64,000 bases of DNA from an uncultured Sphingomonas sp. Lineage in GTDB: Bacteria > Pseudomonadota > Alphaproteobacteria > Sphingomonadales > Sphingomonadaceae. The stretch covers positions 124,001-188,000 of the forward strand of contig NZ_CAJYQD010000014.1 in NCBI RefSeq assembly GCF_913776855.1. The letters run 5' to 3'. Numbering within the stretch: position 1 is the first letter of the stretch; each line of letters begins with the position of its first letter. The notes below the pieces were generated by a model. The model searched no databases, was not told where the DNA came from, and saw nothing but the letters and a program-made list of their open reading frames with translations. The position numbers were made by a program, and so were the translations under genes. This document shows positions 44,414 to 55,894 of this stretch, piece after piece.

Positions 44414-47400
44414 ATGGTATTGCGTCGGACGGCGGGTTTCCGCCGGGTGGCTCGTTGCGCGCTGCTCACATCGGTCATGCCCTTCGCCATGCAGGCGCAG
44501 GCGCAGGAGCGGCCGGTCGAATCCTTCGACGCGCCGCATGTCGGCACGATCTCTGCCGCGCCGGTCAGCATCGCTCCGGCGGGCATCGCGCCCGGCGGCG
44601 TCATGCCCGGCGGGTCGTCGGTCGACGAACCGCAGGTCGTAATCAACCCGCCAGGCACGCCCACGACGGCGCGCGACCCGAACGACATCACCGGCGTCGG
44701 TCAGATGTTCATCAACCAGGGCGGCGGCAGCCTGAGCCTCTGCACCGGTACGTTGGTCAACCCGCGCATGGTGATTCTGGCCGCCCATTGCATGAATACC
44801 AGCCCGGCCAGCGCCTATGGCACCGAATCGGGCAACAAGCAGATGGCGTTCGGCTTCAAGGCGGACAATCTGCAGGGCGTGCGCGACTGGCTGTTCGGCA
44901 ATGCGACGACGGGCGTGACCGCGTTTCGCTCGACCCCGGCCAACGCCATGTTCAACGTCAACCAGGTTTCTTACCTGACCGATTCGCTGAAGACCGAAAA
45001 TCGCGGTTTCCTGCAATCCGACGTCGCCATCGCCACGCTCGACACGCCTGCGGTCGGCATTCCGGCATGGGCACTGCTGTTTTCCGCGCTGCCCGCGCCG
45101 TCGTCGATCAATGACGCGACCGGCACCGGCTATCACGTCGTCATCACCGGCTATGGCCGCAACGGCACCGGGCTGAACGGCGATACCGGCGGGATCGATT
45201 ATCGACGGCGCGTGGCTGAGAATTATCTCGGCGCGCTGACCTCGCTCAGCGATGTCGACATGTTCCTGTACGGCGATAGCGGGCGCACGCTGAACCAGAA
45301 TCTCTACATGACCGACCTCGACGATCCGCGCCGCGGCACATCGTCGGCGAGCCGGTTCGATTTCAACCTGTTCAAGGACAATGCGCTTCCCAACGAAGGC
45401 ATCACCGCAGGCGGCGATTCGGGCGGTCCGCTGATCCTCGACAAGGCGCTGGGCAAGCCCGTCGTGCTGGGTGTGCTGTCGGGCGGCACGCGCTATTATG
45501 CGGCACAGCCTTCTTCGTCGTTCGGCACGACGTCCTTCTATCAGCCGCTCTACCTCTATTGGGACTATATCGTCGCATCGAACCCGTATCGCTACGTCAG
45601 CGCGAAGGCCGGGGATGCCAAATGGACCGACGCCACCCATTGGCAGACCGAACTCGATCCCAGCTATCAGGTCATCCAGAACGGCAAGCTGGTGAACGGC
45701 GTGCCGACGACGGCCGGGCAGGGCGAAGCCGGTTCGGGCGGGGATTTCGGGAAGCTGTGCTTCGAAAGCGCGTCCAGCTCGATCTGCAAGGATCTGGCGA
45801 CCGGAATCTATTATCAGGATGGTGTCGCGGTCGCGCGCGATCCGGTCGATGCCGGTCCGGCCGCCAAGGCGGTTGGCGCCGCGACGCTGGCCAACGGCCT
45901 GCCGGGTGCGTCGAATTTCGTGCCGAACAACAGCGACCCGGTAAAGGCGTCGGGCATCGTCGCGCGCTATTTCGACGTGACGCTGGGCGCGGCGGGGACG
46001 ACGACGCTCGACACCAGCGTGACGATCGACCGCCTGTCGATCGCCAACAGCGCGGCGCGTCTGAACGTCGCCAGCACCGGTTCGCTCACCAGCCTGATCG
46101 AGATCAACCAGCTGAACGGCCAGACGATCGTCGACGGACGCGTGCGTACCGGCGGCGATTACTTCCTGCTCGGCGGGCTGCTGAGCGGGTCGGGCCGGGT
46201 CGACTCGCGCTTCCTGACCAGCGTCAGCGGCACGGTCGCGCCAGGAACGCTCGGCACCGTGGGGACGCTGACCATCGGCGGCAACCTGATCCTGGCATCG
46301 GGTACGCAGCTGGCGATCGATATCGGCAATAGTGGCGTGTCGGACAGCATCGCCGTCGTCCGCAACGGCACGACCGACGGTCTGGCCAGCATCGGCGGGT
46401 CGGTGCTGTTCAACCCGGTCGCCGGCAGCAATATCCGCTACAACAACAGCTACACGATCCTGACCGCCGCTGGTGAAATCCGCGGTCGCTTCGCCCAGCC
46501 GGGGGCGCTCAGCGCGATCCTGCGCCCGGTGCTGAGCTACACGGCCAACAGCGTGACTGCACGGATCGATGCCGGCAGCTATTCGAGCGTGGTCGCACAG
46601 ACGCCGATCCAGACCGCCTATGCGCAGTTGCTCGATCAGAATCGCAGCAACTATTCGGCGGTCTCCGAAGCCTATGGCATCCTCGACCTGCAGACGCAGG
46701 CCGGCATCCAGGCTTCGCTCGAAGGGTTGGCGCCGCGGACCGAGGTAACCAAGCGCGCGATCGGTACGGCGGCGATGGACAATGTCGCCCGCTTCTACCG
46801 CGAGCGGCTGGCCGCGATCGATCCGGCACAGCCGCTGGGGGGCACGCTTGCGGTGATGGGCCGGCCGACCGATGTGGTCGTGGGGGCCGTGATGGCGCCG
46901 ACGATGGGTGTTGCGGCGCAGACCGACGCGTCGGTTACGTCGGTGCGCGAAGGCGTGCTGCCGGACGATGCCAGCGCGTTCCTCGCCGGCGGCTATATCC
47001 GGGGCAGCGCGCCGGGGATGCCGACCGCCAACCCGATGGGCGGCCGTGACGAGTTCGACGGCTTCTACATCGCAGCCGGCGTGGAAAAGGCGCTGTCGGA
47101 TACCGCCGTGCTGGGCTTCGGCCTGTCGTACAGCGATGTCGACGGGCAGCAGCGCTTCGGCCAGTTGGCACGCGGCGAACTGATCCAAGGTACGCTGTAT
47201 GGCAAGGTGCAGGCGCCGATGGGCGTCACGGTTGACGCACAATTCGGTGCGGGCGTGTATCAGGCGCGTACCAGCCGCAACGTGACGCTGGGCACCACGC
47301 CCTTTACCCTGCGCGCTCGCGACAATGCGCTGGCGCTCTCGGCAGAGGTGGGTGCCGGCTATCTGTTCGGCACCGATCAGCTGCATATCGGCCCGCGCGT

Positions 47401-47791
47401 TGCGGTTCGTGCCAGCCAGCTGGGCTTTACCCCGACGGTCGAAACCGGCGGCGGTCCGGCGCTGCGCTATGATGCCGACAACTACACCAGCCTGCAGGGG
47501 CGTGCCGGTGCGGTGCTGGACGGTGCGTTCGGTGGCTTCCGTCCGTTCGCCTCGGCCTATTATGTCCGTGAGTTCGACGATGGCGCGACGTTCTTCACCG
47601 CGAACTTCGCGAACGGGATCGGGCCGAGCGCCGCGTTCGCACTGCCCAGCCGCGACAAGGAGTGGGGCGAAGTCGGCGGCGGCTTCGCATTCGGCAGCGA
47701 CAAGGTCGAATTCTCGGTCGCGGCCGACACCACGATCGAACGCGACATCCGCAACCAGTCGTATCGCGGCACGGTGAAGGTGCGCTTCTGA
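44414..47791 (+). CDS. Autotransporter with a trypsin-like serine protease passenger
   Basis: A 1125-residue type Va autotransporter. A signal peptide (MPFAMQAQAQ) precedes a trypsin-fold protease domain (about 90-390) with the triad His125 (ILAAHC), Asp203 (SDVAIATL) and Ser336 (GGDSGGPL). A beta-helix-like passenger follows (about 500-720, GGNLILASGTQL), and a C-terminal beta-barrel translocator (about 830-1125) ends in VKVRF. Unlike chymotrypsin-like SPATEs the protease is N-terminal to a repeat stalk. It probably cleaves or processes surface substrates. The gene is divergent from the GT2 fusion and ends at two hairpins. Confidence 0.92.
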   Translation: MVLRRTAGFRRVARCALLTSVMPFAMQAQAQERPVESFDAPHVGTISAAPVSIAPAGIAPGGVMPGGSSVDEPQVVINPPGTPTTARDPNDITGVGQMFINQGGGSLSLCTGTLVNPRMVILAAHCMNTSPASAYGTESGNKQMAFGFKADNLQGVRDWLFGNATTGVTAFRSTPANAMFNVNQVSYLTDSLKTENRGFLQSDVAIATLDTPAVGIPAWALLFSALPAPSSINDATGTGYHVVITGYGRNGTGLNGDTGGIDYRRRVAENYLGALTSLSDVDMFLYGDSGRTLNQNLYMTDLDDPRRGTSSASRFDFNLFKDNALPNEGITAGGDSGGPLILDKALGKPVVLGVLSGGTRYYAAQPSSSFGTTSFYQPLYLYWDYIVASNPYRYVSAKAGDAKWTDATHWQTELDPSYQVIQNGKLVNGVPTTAGQGEAGSGGDFGKLCFESASSSICKDLATGIYYQDGVAVARDPVDAGPAAKAVGAATLANGLPGASNFVPNNSDPVKASGIVARYFDVTLGAAGTTTLDTSVTIDRLSIANSAARLNVASTGSLTSLIEINQLNGQTIVDGRVRTGGDYFLLGGLLSGSGRVDSRFLTSVSGTVAPGTLGTVGTLTIGGNLILASGTQLAIDIGNSGVSDSIAVVRNGTTDGLASIGGSVLFNPVAGSNIRYNNSYTILTAAGEIRGRFAQPGALSAILRPVLSYTANSVTARIDAGSYSSVVAQTPIQTAYAQLLDQNRSNYSAVSEAYGILDLQTQAGIQASLEGLAPRTEVTKRAIGTAAMDNVARFYRERLAAIDPAQPLGGTLAVMGRPTDVVVGAVMAPTMGVAAQTDASVTSVREGVLPDDASAFLAGGYIRGSAPGMPTANPMGGRDEFDGFYIAAGVEKALSDTAVLGFGLSYSDVDGQQRFGQLARGELIQGTLYGKVQAPMGVTVDAQFGAGVYQARTSRNVTLGTTPFTLRARDNALALSAEVGAGYLFGTDQLHIGPRVAVRASQLGFTPTVETGGGPALRYDADNYTSLQGRAGAVLDGAFGGFRPFASAYYVREFDDGATFFTANFANGIGPSAAFALPSRDKEWGEVGGGFAFGSDKVEFSVAADTTIERDIRNQSYRGTVKVRF

Positions 47792-47800
47792 TCCACACTT

Positions 47801-47826
47801 GCCCGGCGCGTCGCGGCGCGCCGGGC
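47801..47826 (+). other. GC-rich hairpin after the autotransporter gene
   Basis: GCCCGGCGCG and CGCGCCGGGC form a perfect 10-bp stem with loop TCGCGG, ten bases after the stop codon. No T-run follows; a true terminator lies a little further on. Confidence 0.55.
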
Positions 47827-47842
47827 GATACGATGGAATGCG

Positions 47843-47878
47843 AAAAGGCGGTGGTCCCGACCGGACCACCGCCTTTTT
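47843..47878 (+). terminator. Rho-independent terminator
   Basis: AAAA, then GGCGGTGGTCC (47847-47857), a short loop, GGACCACCGCC (47863-47873) and TTTTT (47874-47878). A perfect 11-bp stem with flanking T-run ends autotransporter transcription. Confidence 0.85.
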
Positions 47879-48066
47879 GCGTCACGTCGACCGGGTGGTC
47901 GGCAAGGTCGGAGCCGCCCTCGTCTCGTCCGAGCCTGCAACCTTCCACGGGCGGCACGATATGATAGCTTGCGGTCGCAGGCCTTCTCGGCGCCAGGCTC
48001 GCGGTAGCGGGAAGCGCGCGCGATGCCGTACTCATGGCCAGCCATCAACATCGGAATGGGGAAGGG

Positions 48067-48142
<76 letters not shown>

Positions 48143-48156
48143 ATACGCTGGACAGG

Positions 48157-48232
<76 letters not shown>

Positions 48233-48344
48233 GTCGCCTGGGCGATGGGGCGGGCCGGGCTGGCCGATCCGCCGTTGGAGCGGCGCCTTTAGCGAACCTT
48301 TGGCGCCGCGCAAACCCTAATTTTAAAATCCCGCAAAAAAAGCG

Positions 48345-49481
48345 TCAGAAGCGGACCCGGTCGCGGTTTTCCCGGTCGATCGCCATCAGGATACCGATAC
48401 AGCCCAGCACCGTCATCTGCGCCGATCCGCCGTAGCTGACCAATGGGAGGGGGATGCCGACGACCGGCGCCAACCCCATGACCATGCCAAGGTTGATCGC
48501 GACATAGAAGAAGATGGTGGTCGCAAGGCCTCCGGCGACCAGCTTCGAGAAACGCCCTTCCGCCCGCACGCCGACACCCACGCCCCAGCGGACGAGCAGG
48601 ATGAACGCGGTAATCAGGAAGATGCCGCCGATCAGGCCCCATTCTTCTGCCATGGTCGCGAACACGAAGTCGGTATGCCCCTCCGGCAGGTAATCGAGAT
48701 GGCTCTGCGTGCCGTTCAGGAACCCCTTGCCAAGGATGCCGCCCGATCCGATTGCGATCTTCGACTGGCTGATGTGATAGCCGGTGCCCAGCGGATCGCT
48801 TTCGGGGTTGAGGAAGATCAGCACGCGGTTCCGCTGATATTCGTGCAGCAGGAAGTTGAAGGCGAGCGGCGCGGCGATGGCGACGCCCAGCGCGCCGCCG
48901 ATGAACAGGCGCAGCGGCAGGCCGGCAAGGAACATCACGGTCAGGCCGCCCGCCGTGATCATCAGTGCCGTGCCCAGATCAGGCTGGAGCATCACCAGCA
49001 CCACCGGCACGCCCAGCATCGCGGCCGCCGGCCATACCGCCCCGAACCGCCGTATCTCGCCTGCGGGCAACAAATCGTAGAAGCGGGCGAGGGCCAGCAC
49101 GATCGCCGGCTTCATGAATTCCGACGGCTGTACCCGGATGAAACCGAGGTCCAGCCAGCGCTGCGACCCACCCTTCACCGCGCCGACCAGTTCGACCAGC
49201 ACGAGCATGACGGTGATGACGGCATAGGCGGGCAGGGCGATCCCCTGCCAGAAGCTCATGCGGATGCGCGAGATGCCGATGGCGGCGAGCAGGAAGATGG
49301 CAAACGCCATGCCCTGTCGCGATGCCCATGGCTGTACGCTGCCACCAGCGGCCGAGAACAGGACCACCAGCCCGAACCCGCCGATCGCGATCAACAGGAA
49401 CAGGACGCGCCACGGCAGCTTCGCCAGCGGCGCCGGTACGAAGCCCAGCCCGTGCGAGGTCGTCTGGTTGATGCGCTTCAT
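48345..49481 (-). CDS. rodA: Rod shape-determining SEDS glycosyltransferase RodA
   Basis: A 378-residue SEDS polymerase with ten membrane helices. It has the SEDS signature QPSEFMKPA, and the family's conserved DLGTALM and GIPLPLVSYGG loops. With PBP2 it polymerises peptidoglycan for side-wall elongation. ATG 49481 overlaps the mrdA stop (ATGA), the usual gene order mrdA-rodA. Confidence 0.96.
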   Translation of the reverse strand: MKRINQTTSHGLGFVPAPLAKLPWRVLFLLIAIGGFGLVVLFSAAGGSVQPWASRQGMAFAIFLLAAIGISRIRMSFWQGIALPAYAVITVMLVLVELVGAVKGGSQRWLDLGFIRVQPSEFMKPAIVLALARFYDLLPAGEIRRFGAVWPAAAMLGVPVVLVMLQPDLGTALMITAGGLTVMFLAGLPLRLFIGGALGVAIAAPLAFNFLLHEYQRNRVLIFLNPESDPLGTGYHISQSKIAIGSGGILGKGFLNGTQSHLDYLPEGHTDFVFATMAEEWGLIGGIFLITAFILLVRWGVGVGVRAEGRFSKLVAGGLATTIFFYVAINLGMVMGLAPVVGIPLPLVSYGGSAQMTVLGCIGILMAIDRENRDRVRF

Positions 49482-51514
49482 TCGGTCCGTTCGGTTACGT
49501 TGGATTGAGCGACCGCGGTATCGGGTTCGCTCTGGTTGGACGCGGTGTCGACAACGTCGCTGGTCGCGCCTTCGACATCGGCGGGTGTTGCCGGAACGGT
49601 CGTGACCGGGGCGGTCTGTTCCGCCTCGAACGCCTTCCACTGGGCATTCATCCGCGTTTGCACGTCGCCACCCCACTCGCGCTCCAGCGGTTCGAGGCGG
49701 GCCATCGCCTTGTCCCGGTCGAACAACCACGACAGGATGTCGCTGGCGATCGGTGCTGCGGTGTAGATATGCCCGGAATGCTCCAGCACGACCGACACGG
49801 CATAGCGTGGCGCGGCGGCGGGCGCATAGCCGATAAAGAGCGAATGGTCGCGCATCCGGAAGGGGACGGCGCCGTCGCCCAGCACGCCGGTGCGACGTTC
49901 GGCCATGGTAATCCGGCGGACCTGCGCGGTGCCGGTCTTGCCGGCCAGTTCGATGCCCGCCGGCAGCCCCTGAAATCGCGAGCGCCCCCCGGTGCCGCCG
50001 CCATTGACCACCGCCCAGGTCGCCTTGTGAACGGTTGCCAGCATCTCGGGATCGATGCCCATCGACGGAGCGGGCTTGTGCGGCGTGTCGAGTAGCAGGC
50101 GCGGTACGACCTGCCGACCCTGCGCCAACCGCGCCGCCATGACCGCCAACTGCAACGGGTTGGTCAACACATACCCCTGACCGATCGAAGCGTTGACCGA
50201 ATCGGCGACGGTCCATTTTTGCTTATATTTTCGTAGCTTCCACGCGCTATCTGGCACGGTGCCATAGCGTTGCGACTGGAACGGCAGGTCGAATTTCTGG
50301 CCCAGCCCCATTTCGCGCACGGTCGTCGCGAACGAGTCGTACCCCAGTTCGCGAGCCATGGTGTAGAAATATATGTCGCAGCTTTGTGCCACCGCGCCGA
50401 CCATGTCGAGCGGACCGTGGCCGCCGCGCTTGTGACAGTGGAAGCGGCCGGTGCCGACCTGCAATACGCCGGTGCAGTTGACCCGGCGATGCGGGTCGAT
50501 CCCGGCCTTCAGAATCGCAAGGCCGTGCATCGGCTTCACCGTCGATCCCGGCGGATACAGCCCCTGCAGCGTCTTGTTCATCAGCGGGATGTGATCGTCG
50601 CCCGACAGCATCTTCCATTCCAGCCGGCCGATGCCGTCCGAAAAACTGTTCGGGTCGTAGGCGGGCATCGACACCATCGCCAGCACATCGCCGGTGACGG
50701 CATCCATCACCACCGCCGATCCGGAGTTCGGACCAAGGCGGCGGGCAGCAAATTCCTGTAGCCCGAGGTCGATGGTCAGCCGGACGTTACGCCCCTGCTT
50801 GTCGGGACGGGTATCGAGTTCACGGACGATCTGGCCCCGCGCGGTGACCTCAACCCGCTTGGCGCCGGCGGTGCCGCGCAGTTGCGATTCAAGTGTCTTT
50901 TCAAGGCCGTCCTTGCCAAGCTTGAAGCCCGGTGTGACCATCAAGGGGTCGCGCGTTTCCTTGAACTGTTCGGCGGTCGCCGCGCCGACATAGCCGGTCA
51001 GGTGTGCGACGGAGGCGCCCGGCGGGTAGCTGCGCGAGAAGCCGCGCGTGGGTTGCACGCCGGGCAGTTCGGGCAGGCGGACGCTGACCGCGGCGAAGCG
51101 CTCCCAATCGAGATTCTCAGCGACCTGTACCGGCGTGAACTTGCCCGCCCGCTTCAGATCGGTCTGGATGCGCGCCATGTCCTCCGGCGTCAGTGCGAGC
51201 AGCTGGCGCAGTTCGCCCAGCACCCGGTCGCCGTCCTCCATGCGGTCGGGGATCAGGTCGACGCGGAAATCCGTCCGGTTATTGGCGATCGGCGCACCGT
51301 GACGATCGATGATCCACCCGCGCCGCGGCGGGATCATGGTCAGGTTGACGCGATTGCTTTCGGCAAGGACGTTATAGCGCTCGTTCTCGGCAACCGACAG
51401 CCATGCCATCCGTCCGGCCAGCACCACGCCGACCGCCACCTGCGCCCCGCCAAGCACCATCGCCCGCCGGGAAAAGCTGAATGCCTGTGCGGCCTCGGTG
51501 ACGATCCTGCTCAT
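49478..51514 (-). CDS. mrdA: Penicillin-binding protein 2
   Basis: A 678-residue class B PBP. A single N-terminal helix precedes a dimerisation/pedestal domain and the transpeptidase domain, with the serine box GSTVKPM (SxxK), SCD as second motif and GKTGTAQ as KTG box. It cross-links peptidoglycan in the elongasome, paired with RodA. The C-terminal tail is Thr/Pro/Ala-rich and longer than E. coli PBP2. ATG 51514 overlaps the mreD stop. Confidence 0.96.
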   Translation of the reverse strand: MSRIVTEAAQAFSFSRRAMVLGGAQVAVGVVLAGRMAWLSVAENERYNVLAESNRVNLTMIPPRRGWIIDRHGAPIANNRTDFRVDLIPDRMEDGDRVLGELRQLLALTPEDMARIQTDLKRAGKFTPVQVAENLDWERFAAVSVRLPELPGVQPTRGFSRSYPPGASVAHLTGYVGAATAEQFKETRDPLMVTPGFKLGKDGLEKTLESQLRGTAGAKRVEVTARGQIVRELDTRPDKQGRNVRLTIDLGLQEFAARRLGPNSGSAVVMDAVTGDVLAMVSMPAYDPNSFSDGIGRLEWKMLSGDDHIPLMNKTLQGLYPPGSTVKPMHGLAILKAGIDPHRRVNCTGVLQVGTGRFHCHKRGGHGPLDMVGAVAQSCDIYFYTMARELGYDSFATTVREMGLGQKFDLPFQSQRYGTVPDSAWKLRKYKQKWTVADSVNASIGQGYVLTNPLQLAVMAARLAQGRQVVPRLLLDTPHKPAPSMGIDPEMLATVHKATWAVVNGGGTGGRSRFQGLPAGIELAGKTGTAQVRRITMAERRTGVLGDGAVPFRMRDHSLFIGYAPAAAPRYAVSVVLEHSGHIYTAAPIASDILSWLFDRDKAMARLEPLEREWGGDVQTRMNAQWKAFEAEQTAPVTTVPATPADVEGATSDVVDTASNQSEPDTAVAQSNVTERTE

Positions 51515-52011
51515 TCATCCTCGCTACCACCAAGTGCCGTACATAGCCGTGTGGCGGCCGGGAACAACGCTACCGATACGACGATCTGGAACAATAGCAC
51601 GGTATCGACATGCGCCGACAGGCTGGTGGCAAAGGCACGGCCCGCGACCAGGCAGACGGCGATCGCCCCCCCGGCCAGCAGCCAGTCCTGCCAGAAATCA
51701 CGCGTGACGAGGCGGGTATCGACCAGATCGAGCATCAACGAGCAAAGCTGCCACAACAGCACCGCGCTGCCCAGCGGTTGGCCACTGACGAGATCGTCGA
51801 ACAGGCCAAGCGGTGCCGCCGCCCAGACGGGCAGTGCGCCAGGGCGCAGCAGCCGCCAGCCAAGGAACATCAGCAAGCCGAACGGCGGCAGGAACGGCAC
51901 CGTCGCCACGACCGGCAGCAGCGTGACGAGCGATCCGGCAAGGATGCTTGCGACCGCCTTGCGCGTCAGGGCGCGTTCGGACCGGTCGTCGTCGGGACCG
52001 AGCAGCTTCAT
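51511..52011 (-). CDS. mreD: Rod shape-determining protein MreD
   Basis: A 166-residue protein with about five membrane helices and the MreD-type GLFDDLVSGQPLG loop. It bridges MreC to the RodA/PBP2 elongasome. Four-base overlaps (ATGA) link it to mreC upstream and mrdA downstream. Confidence 0.93.
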   Translation of the reverse strand: MKLLGPDDDRSERALTRKAVASILAGSLVTLLPVVATVPFLPPFGLLMFLGWRLLRPGALPVWAAAPLGLFDDLVSGQPLGSAVLLWQLCSLMLDLVDTRLVTRDFWQDWLLAGGAIAVCLVAGRAFATSLSAHVDTVLLFQIVVSVALFPAATRLCTALGGSEDE

Positions 52012-52907
52012 TCGGCGTCGGGCTTGGGCGTCGGCGTTGCGCTGGGGGTCGGGCGGGGGACCGGGGCGGGAAGGAAGGCGCGTTCGACCAGCGCGAAGTC
52101 CAGCCCGTCCGGTTCGGCAAAGACGCGCGCGGGGGCCACGTCGCGCTGGCTGCGCGCCACGCGGGCGACCGGCACGCCCGGCGGATAGATGCCGCCGGTG
52201 CCGGAGGTGACAAAGACATCGCCGGCCAGTAGTGGCGCGTTGGCGATCCCGGCGGCGCGCACCTCGACCATGCCATTGCCCAGGCCGACGACGATCGCCG
52301 ACAATCCGTCGCGAGTGCGGCGCACCGGCACAATGCTTTCGGGGTCGATGATCAGCAGGACACTGGCGGTATTGGGGCTGGTCTCGATCACGCGACCGAT
52401 CAGGCCGTTGGGTCCGCGCACCGGTTGTCCGCGCAGAACGCCCTGTCCCGAACCGGCGTTCAGCGTGGCGAAGCGCCGCGTGCTGCTGGCCGAACTGTTG
52501 ACCAGGCGCGCGGTCGTGACCGGCGCGGCGGAACGATCGCGCAGCGTCAGCAACGTCCGCAATCGCGCGTTTTCGCGGTTCAGCAGCCGTGCCTGCATGA
52601 GGTAGCGACGGGTCGCTTCCTCACGGGCGCGCAGCCGGCGGTTTTCCGACACCGCGCCGAAATAATCGCCGATACCCTTCGGAACCGATGCGACACCGTC
52701 CCATACCCAGTCCGCGCCCGAAGAGATCGGCGTCGTCGCCTCCCGCACTGCCCCGCGCAGCGCGGCGAAGGCACGCGGATCGATAATCGAGATCAGCAGC
52801 AGGATCGCCCCGACGAGCGCGCCGCTGGCTGCCAGCACATAGCCGGCGAACACCGTATATTGCGCCCGTCGGGAGAAACCCGGACGGTGGTTGCGTGGCG
52901 GCGCCAT
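52008..52907 (-). CDS. mreC: Rod shape-determining protein MreC
   Basis: A 299-residue periplasmic scaffold with an N-terminal helix (YVLAASGALVGAILLLI), a coiled-coil (about 70-110) and the beta-domains with DVFVTSGTGGIYPPGVPV near the end. The C-terminal tail is Pro/Thr-rich and low complexity. It organises PBP2 and RodA. It starts 26 bases after mreB and overlaps mreD. Confidence 0.95.
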   Translation of the reverse strand: MAPPRNHRPGFSRRAQYTVFAGYVLAASGALVGAILLLISIIDPRAFAALRGAVREATTPISSGADWVWDGVASVPKGIGDYFGAVSENRRLRAREEATRRYLMQARLLNRENARLRTLLTLRDRSAAPVTTARLVNSSASSTRRFATLNAGSGQGVLRGQPVRGPNGLIGRVIETSPNTASVLLIIDPESIVPVRRTRDGLSAIVVGLGNGMVEVRAAGIANAPLLAGDVFVTSGTGGIYPPGVPVARVARSQRDVAPARVFAEPDGLDFALVERAFLPAPVPRPTPSATPTPKPDAE

Positions 52908-52933
52908 GCCCCCGGACCCCTATGTCAGACGTG

Positions 52934-54100
<1,167 letters not shown>

Positions 54101-54114
54101 CTAGAGCGACCCCC

Positions 54115-55881
54115 ATGTCAATACGCCGTCTCCCCGAGCATCTAGTCAACCGCATCGCAGCGGGAGAAGTGGTGGAACGCCCCGCTTCCGCGCTGAAAGA
54201 ACTGGTCGAGAACGCCATCGACGCAGGCGCCACCCGTATCCTCGTCCGTCTGGCAGGCGGGGGCATCGATCTGATCGAGGTTAGCGACGATGGCTGCGGC
54301 ATGGGACCGGCCGAGATGGCGCTGGCGCTGGAACGGCACGCGACGTCCAAATTGCCCGACGACCGGATCGAGGCGGTCACGACGTTGGGTTTTCGCGGCG
54401 AAGCGTTGCCGTCGATCGCCAGCGTCGCCAGCCTGTCGATCGAAAGCCGGCCGGCGGGAGCGGAGGGATGGCTGCGCACCGTCGACAATGGCGAGGTGGT
54501 CGAGGACCGCCCCGCCGCCGTCCCGCCGGGAACGCGCATCCGGGTCGAGGGGCTGTTCGCCCGCGTGCCGGCGCGTCGCAAGTTCCTGCGATCGCCCCGG
54601 TCCGAATTTGCCGCCTGTGTCGATCAGGTGCGGCGGCTGGCCATGGCGCGGCCGGATATCGCCTTCACGATGGAGCATGACGGGCGGCGGGTGCTGGGCG
54701 TGCAGGCGGGCGAATCGCGGCCGGAGCGGGTCGCGGCGCTGACCGATCGCGCGCTGGCGATCAACTCGGTCGGGCTGGACTGGGAGCGTGAAGGGATGCG
54801 GCTGGGCGGCGTCGCCGGCCTTCCGACCTTCCACCGTGGCGTGGCGGACCACCAATATCTGTTCGTCAACGGCCGGCCGGTAAAGGACCGCTTGTTGTCG
54901 GGCGCGGTGCGCGGCGCCTATGCCGAGATGCTAGCGCGCGACCGCCATGCCGTCGTCGCGCTGTTCCTCGACGTCGATCCCGACCTGATCGACGTCAATG
55001 TCCATCCGGCCAAGACCGAGGTGCGGTTCCGTGACCCGGCGGCAGCGCGCGGGCTGATCGTCGGCGGGCTGCGCCGTGCGCTGGACGAAGCGGGCTTTCG
55101 CGCGGTGCAACGGCCCGCCGCTGACGCGATGGTGGCGTGGACGACCGAGCCTGTCGCGGCCCCTGCCGCGTCGTTGCCGCCGCTGGCGGAGCAGAGCGTG
55201 TCGACGGGCTTCGCGTTTCACGACAAGCGCCCGACATTCTTCGCGCCACCTCCCCAGGCCCGTGCCGAAGTTGCCGCCGAACCGCCGCCGACTTCTACGC
55301 AGTTTCCGCTAGGCGCGGCACGCGGGCAGGTCGCACGGACCTACATTGTCGCGGAGGCGGAGGACGGGCTGGTGCTGGTCGACCAGCACGCCGCGCATGA
55401 ACGGCTCGTGCTGGAGCGGATGCGCGCGGCGATGGCGGCCGGCGGGGTCGCGCGGCAGGCGCTGCTCATTCCCGAAGTCGTCGAGCTGGACGAGGTCGCG
55501 TGCGACGCGCTGGAGGACAAGGCGATGGAACTGGCCGAGTTCGGATTGGAATTGGAGCGATTCGGTCCGCGCGCGATGCTGGTCCGCGCCACCCCCGCGA
55601 TGCTCGGGCAGGGCGACGTCATCGGCCTGGTTACCGACCTCTCCGATGAAATCCGCGCACATGATGCCGCACTGTCGCTCAAGGAACGGATCGATCATGT
55701 CGCGGCGACGATGGCCTGCCATGGATCGGTTCGCGCCGGCCGGGTGTTGTCGGTGGTCGAGATGAACGCGCTGCTACGCGAGATGGAAGTGACGCCGCAT
55801 TCGGGACAGTGCAACCATGGTCGCCCGACCTGGATCAAGCTGGCGCATGGCGACATCGAAAAGTTGTTCGGCCGGAAATGA
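54115..55881 (+). CDS. mutL: DNA mismatch repair endonuclease MutL
   Basis: A 588-residue GHKL ATPase. The N-terminal motifs are ENAIDAGAT, DDGCGM, RGFRGEAL-like GFRGEALPS and the VNVHPAKTEVRF loop. The C-terminal domain carries the endonuclease metal-binding motif DQHAAHERLVLE (DQHA-x2-E-x4-E) and the CNHGRPT motif, so this is a nicking MutL, as expected in bacteria lacking MutH. It nicks the new strand in mismatch repair. ATG 54115 (MSIRRLPEHLVN) is the family start. Confidence 0.97.
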   Translation: MSIRRLPEHLVNRIAAGEVVERPASALKELVENAIDAGATRILVRLAGGGIDLIEVSDDGCGMGPAEMALALERHATSKLPDDRIEAVTTLGFRGEALPSIASVASLSIESRPAGAEGWLRTVDNGEVVEDRPAAVPPGTRIRVEGLFARVPARRKFLRSPRSEFAACVDQVRRLAMARPDIAFTMEHDGRRVLGVQAGESRPERVAALTDRALAINSVGLDWEREGMRLGGVAGLPTFHRGVADHQYLFVNGRPVKDRLLSGAVRGAYAEMLARDRHAVVALFLDVDPDLIDVNVHPAKTEVRFRDPAAARGLIVGGLRRALDEAGFRAVQRPAADAMVAWTTEPVAAPAASLPPLAEQSVSTGFAFHDKRPTFFAPPPQARAEVAAEPPPTSTQFPLGAARGQVARTYIVAEAEDGLVLVDQHAAHERLVLERMRAAMAAGGVARQALLIPEVVELDEVACDALEDKAMELAEFGLELERFGPRAMLVRATPAMLGQGDVIGLVTDLSDEIRAHDAALSLKERIDHVAATMACHGSVRAGRVLSVVEMNALLREMEVTPHSGQCNHGRPTWIKLAHGDIEKLFGRK

Positions 55882-55894
55882 GGAAACAGCGCAG

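Noticed and set aside
44252..47869. A very long open frame on the minus strand across the autotransporter
   Set aside because: It is antisense to a gene with clear protease and barrel motifs, has a repetitive Arg/Asp/Gly composition and no recognisable domain. Long antisense frames are expected at this GC content.
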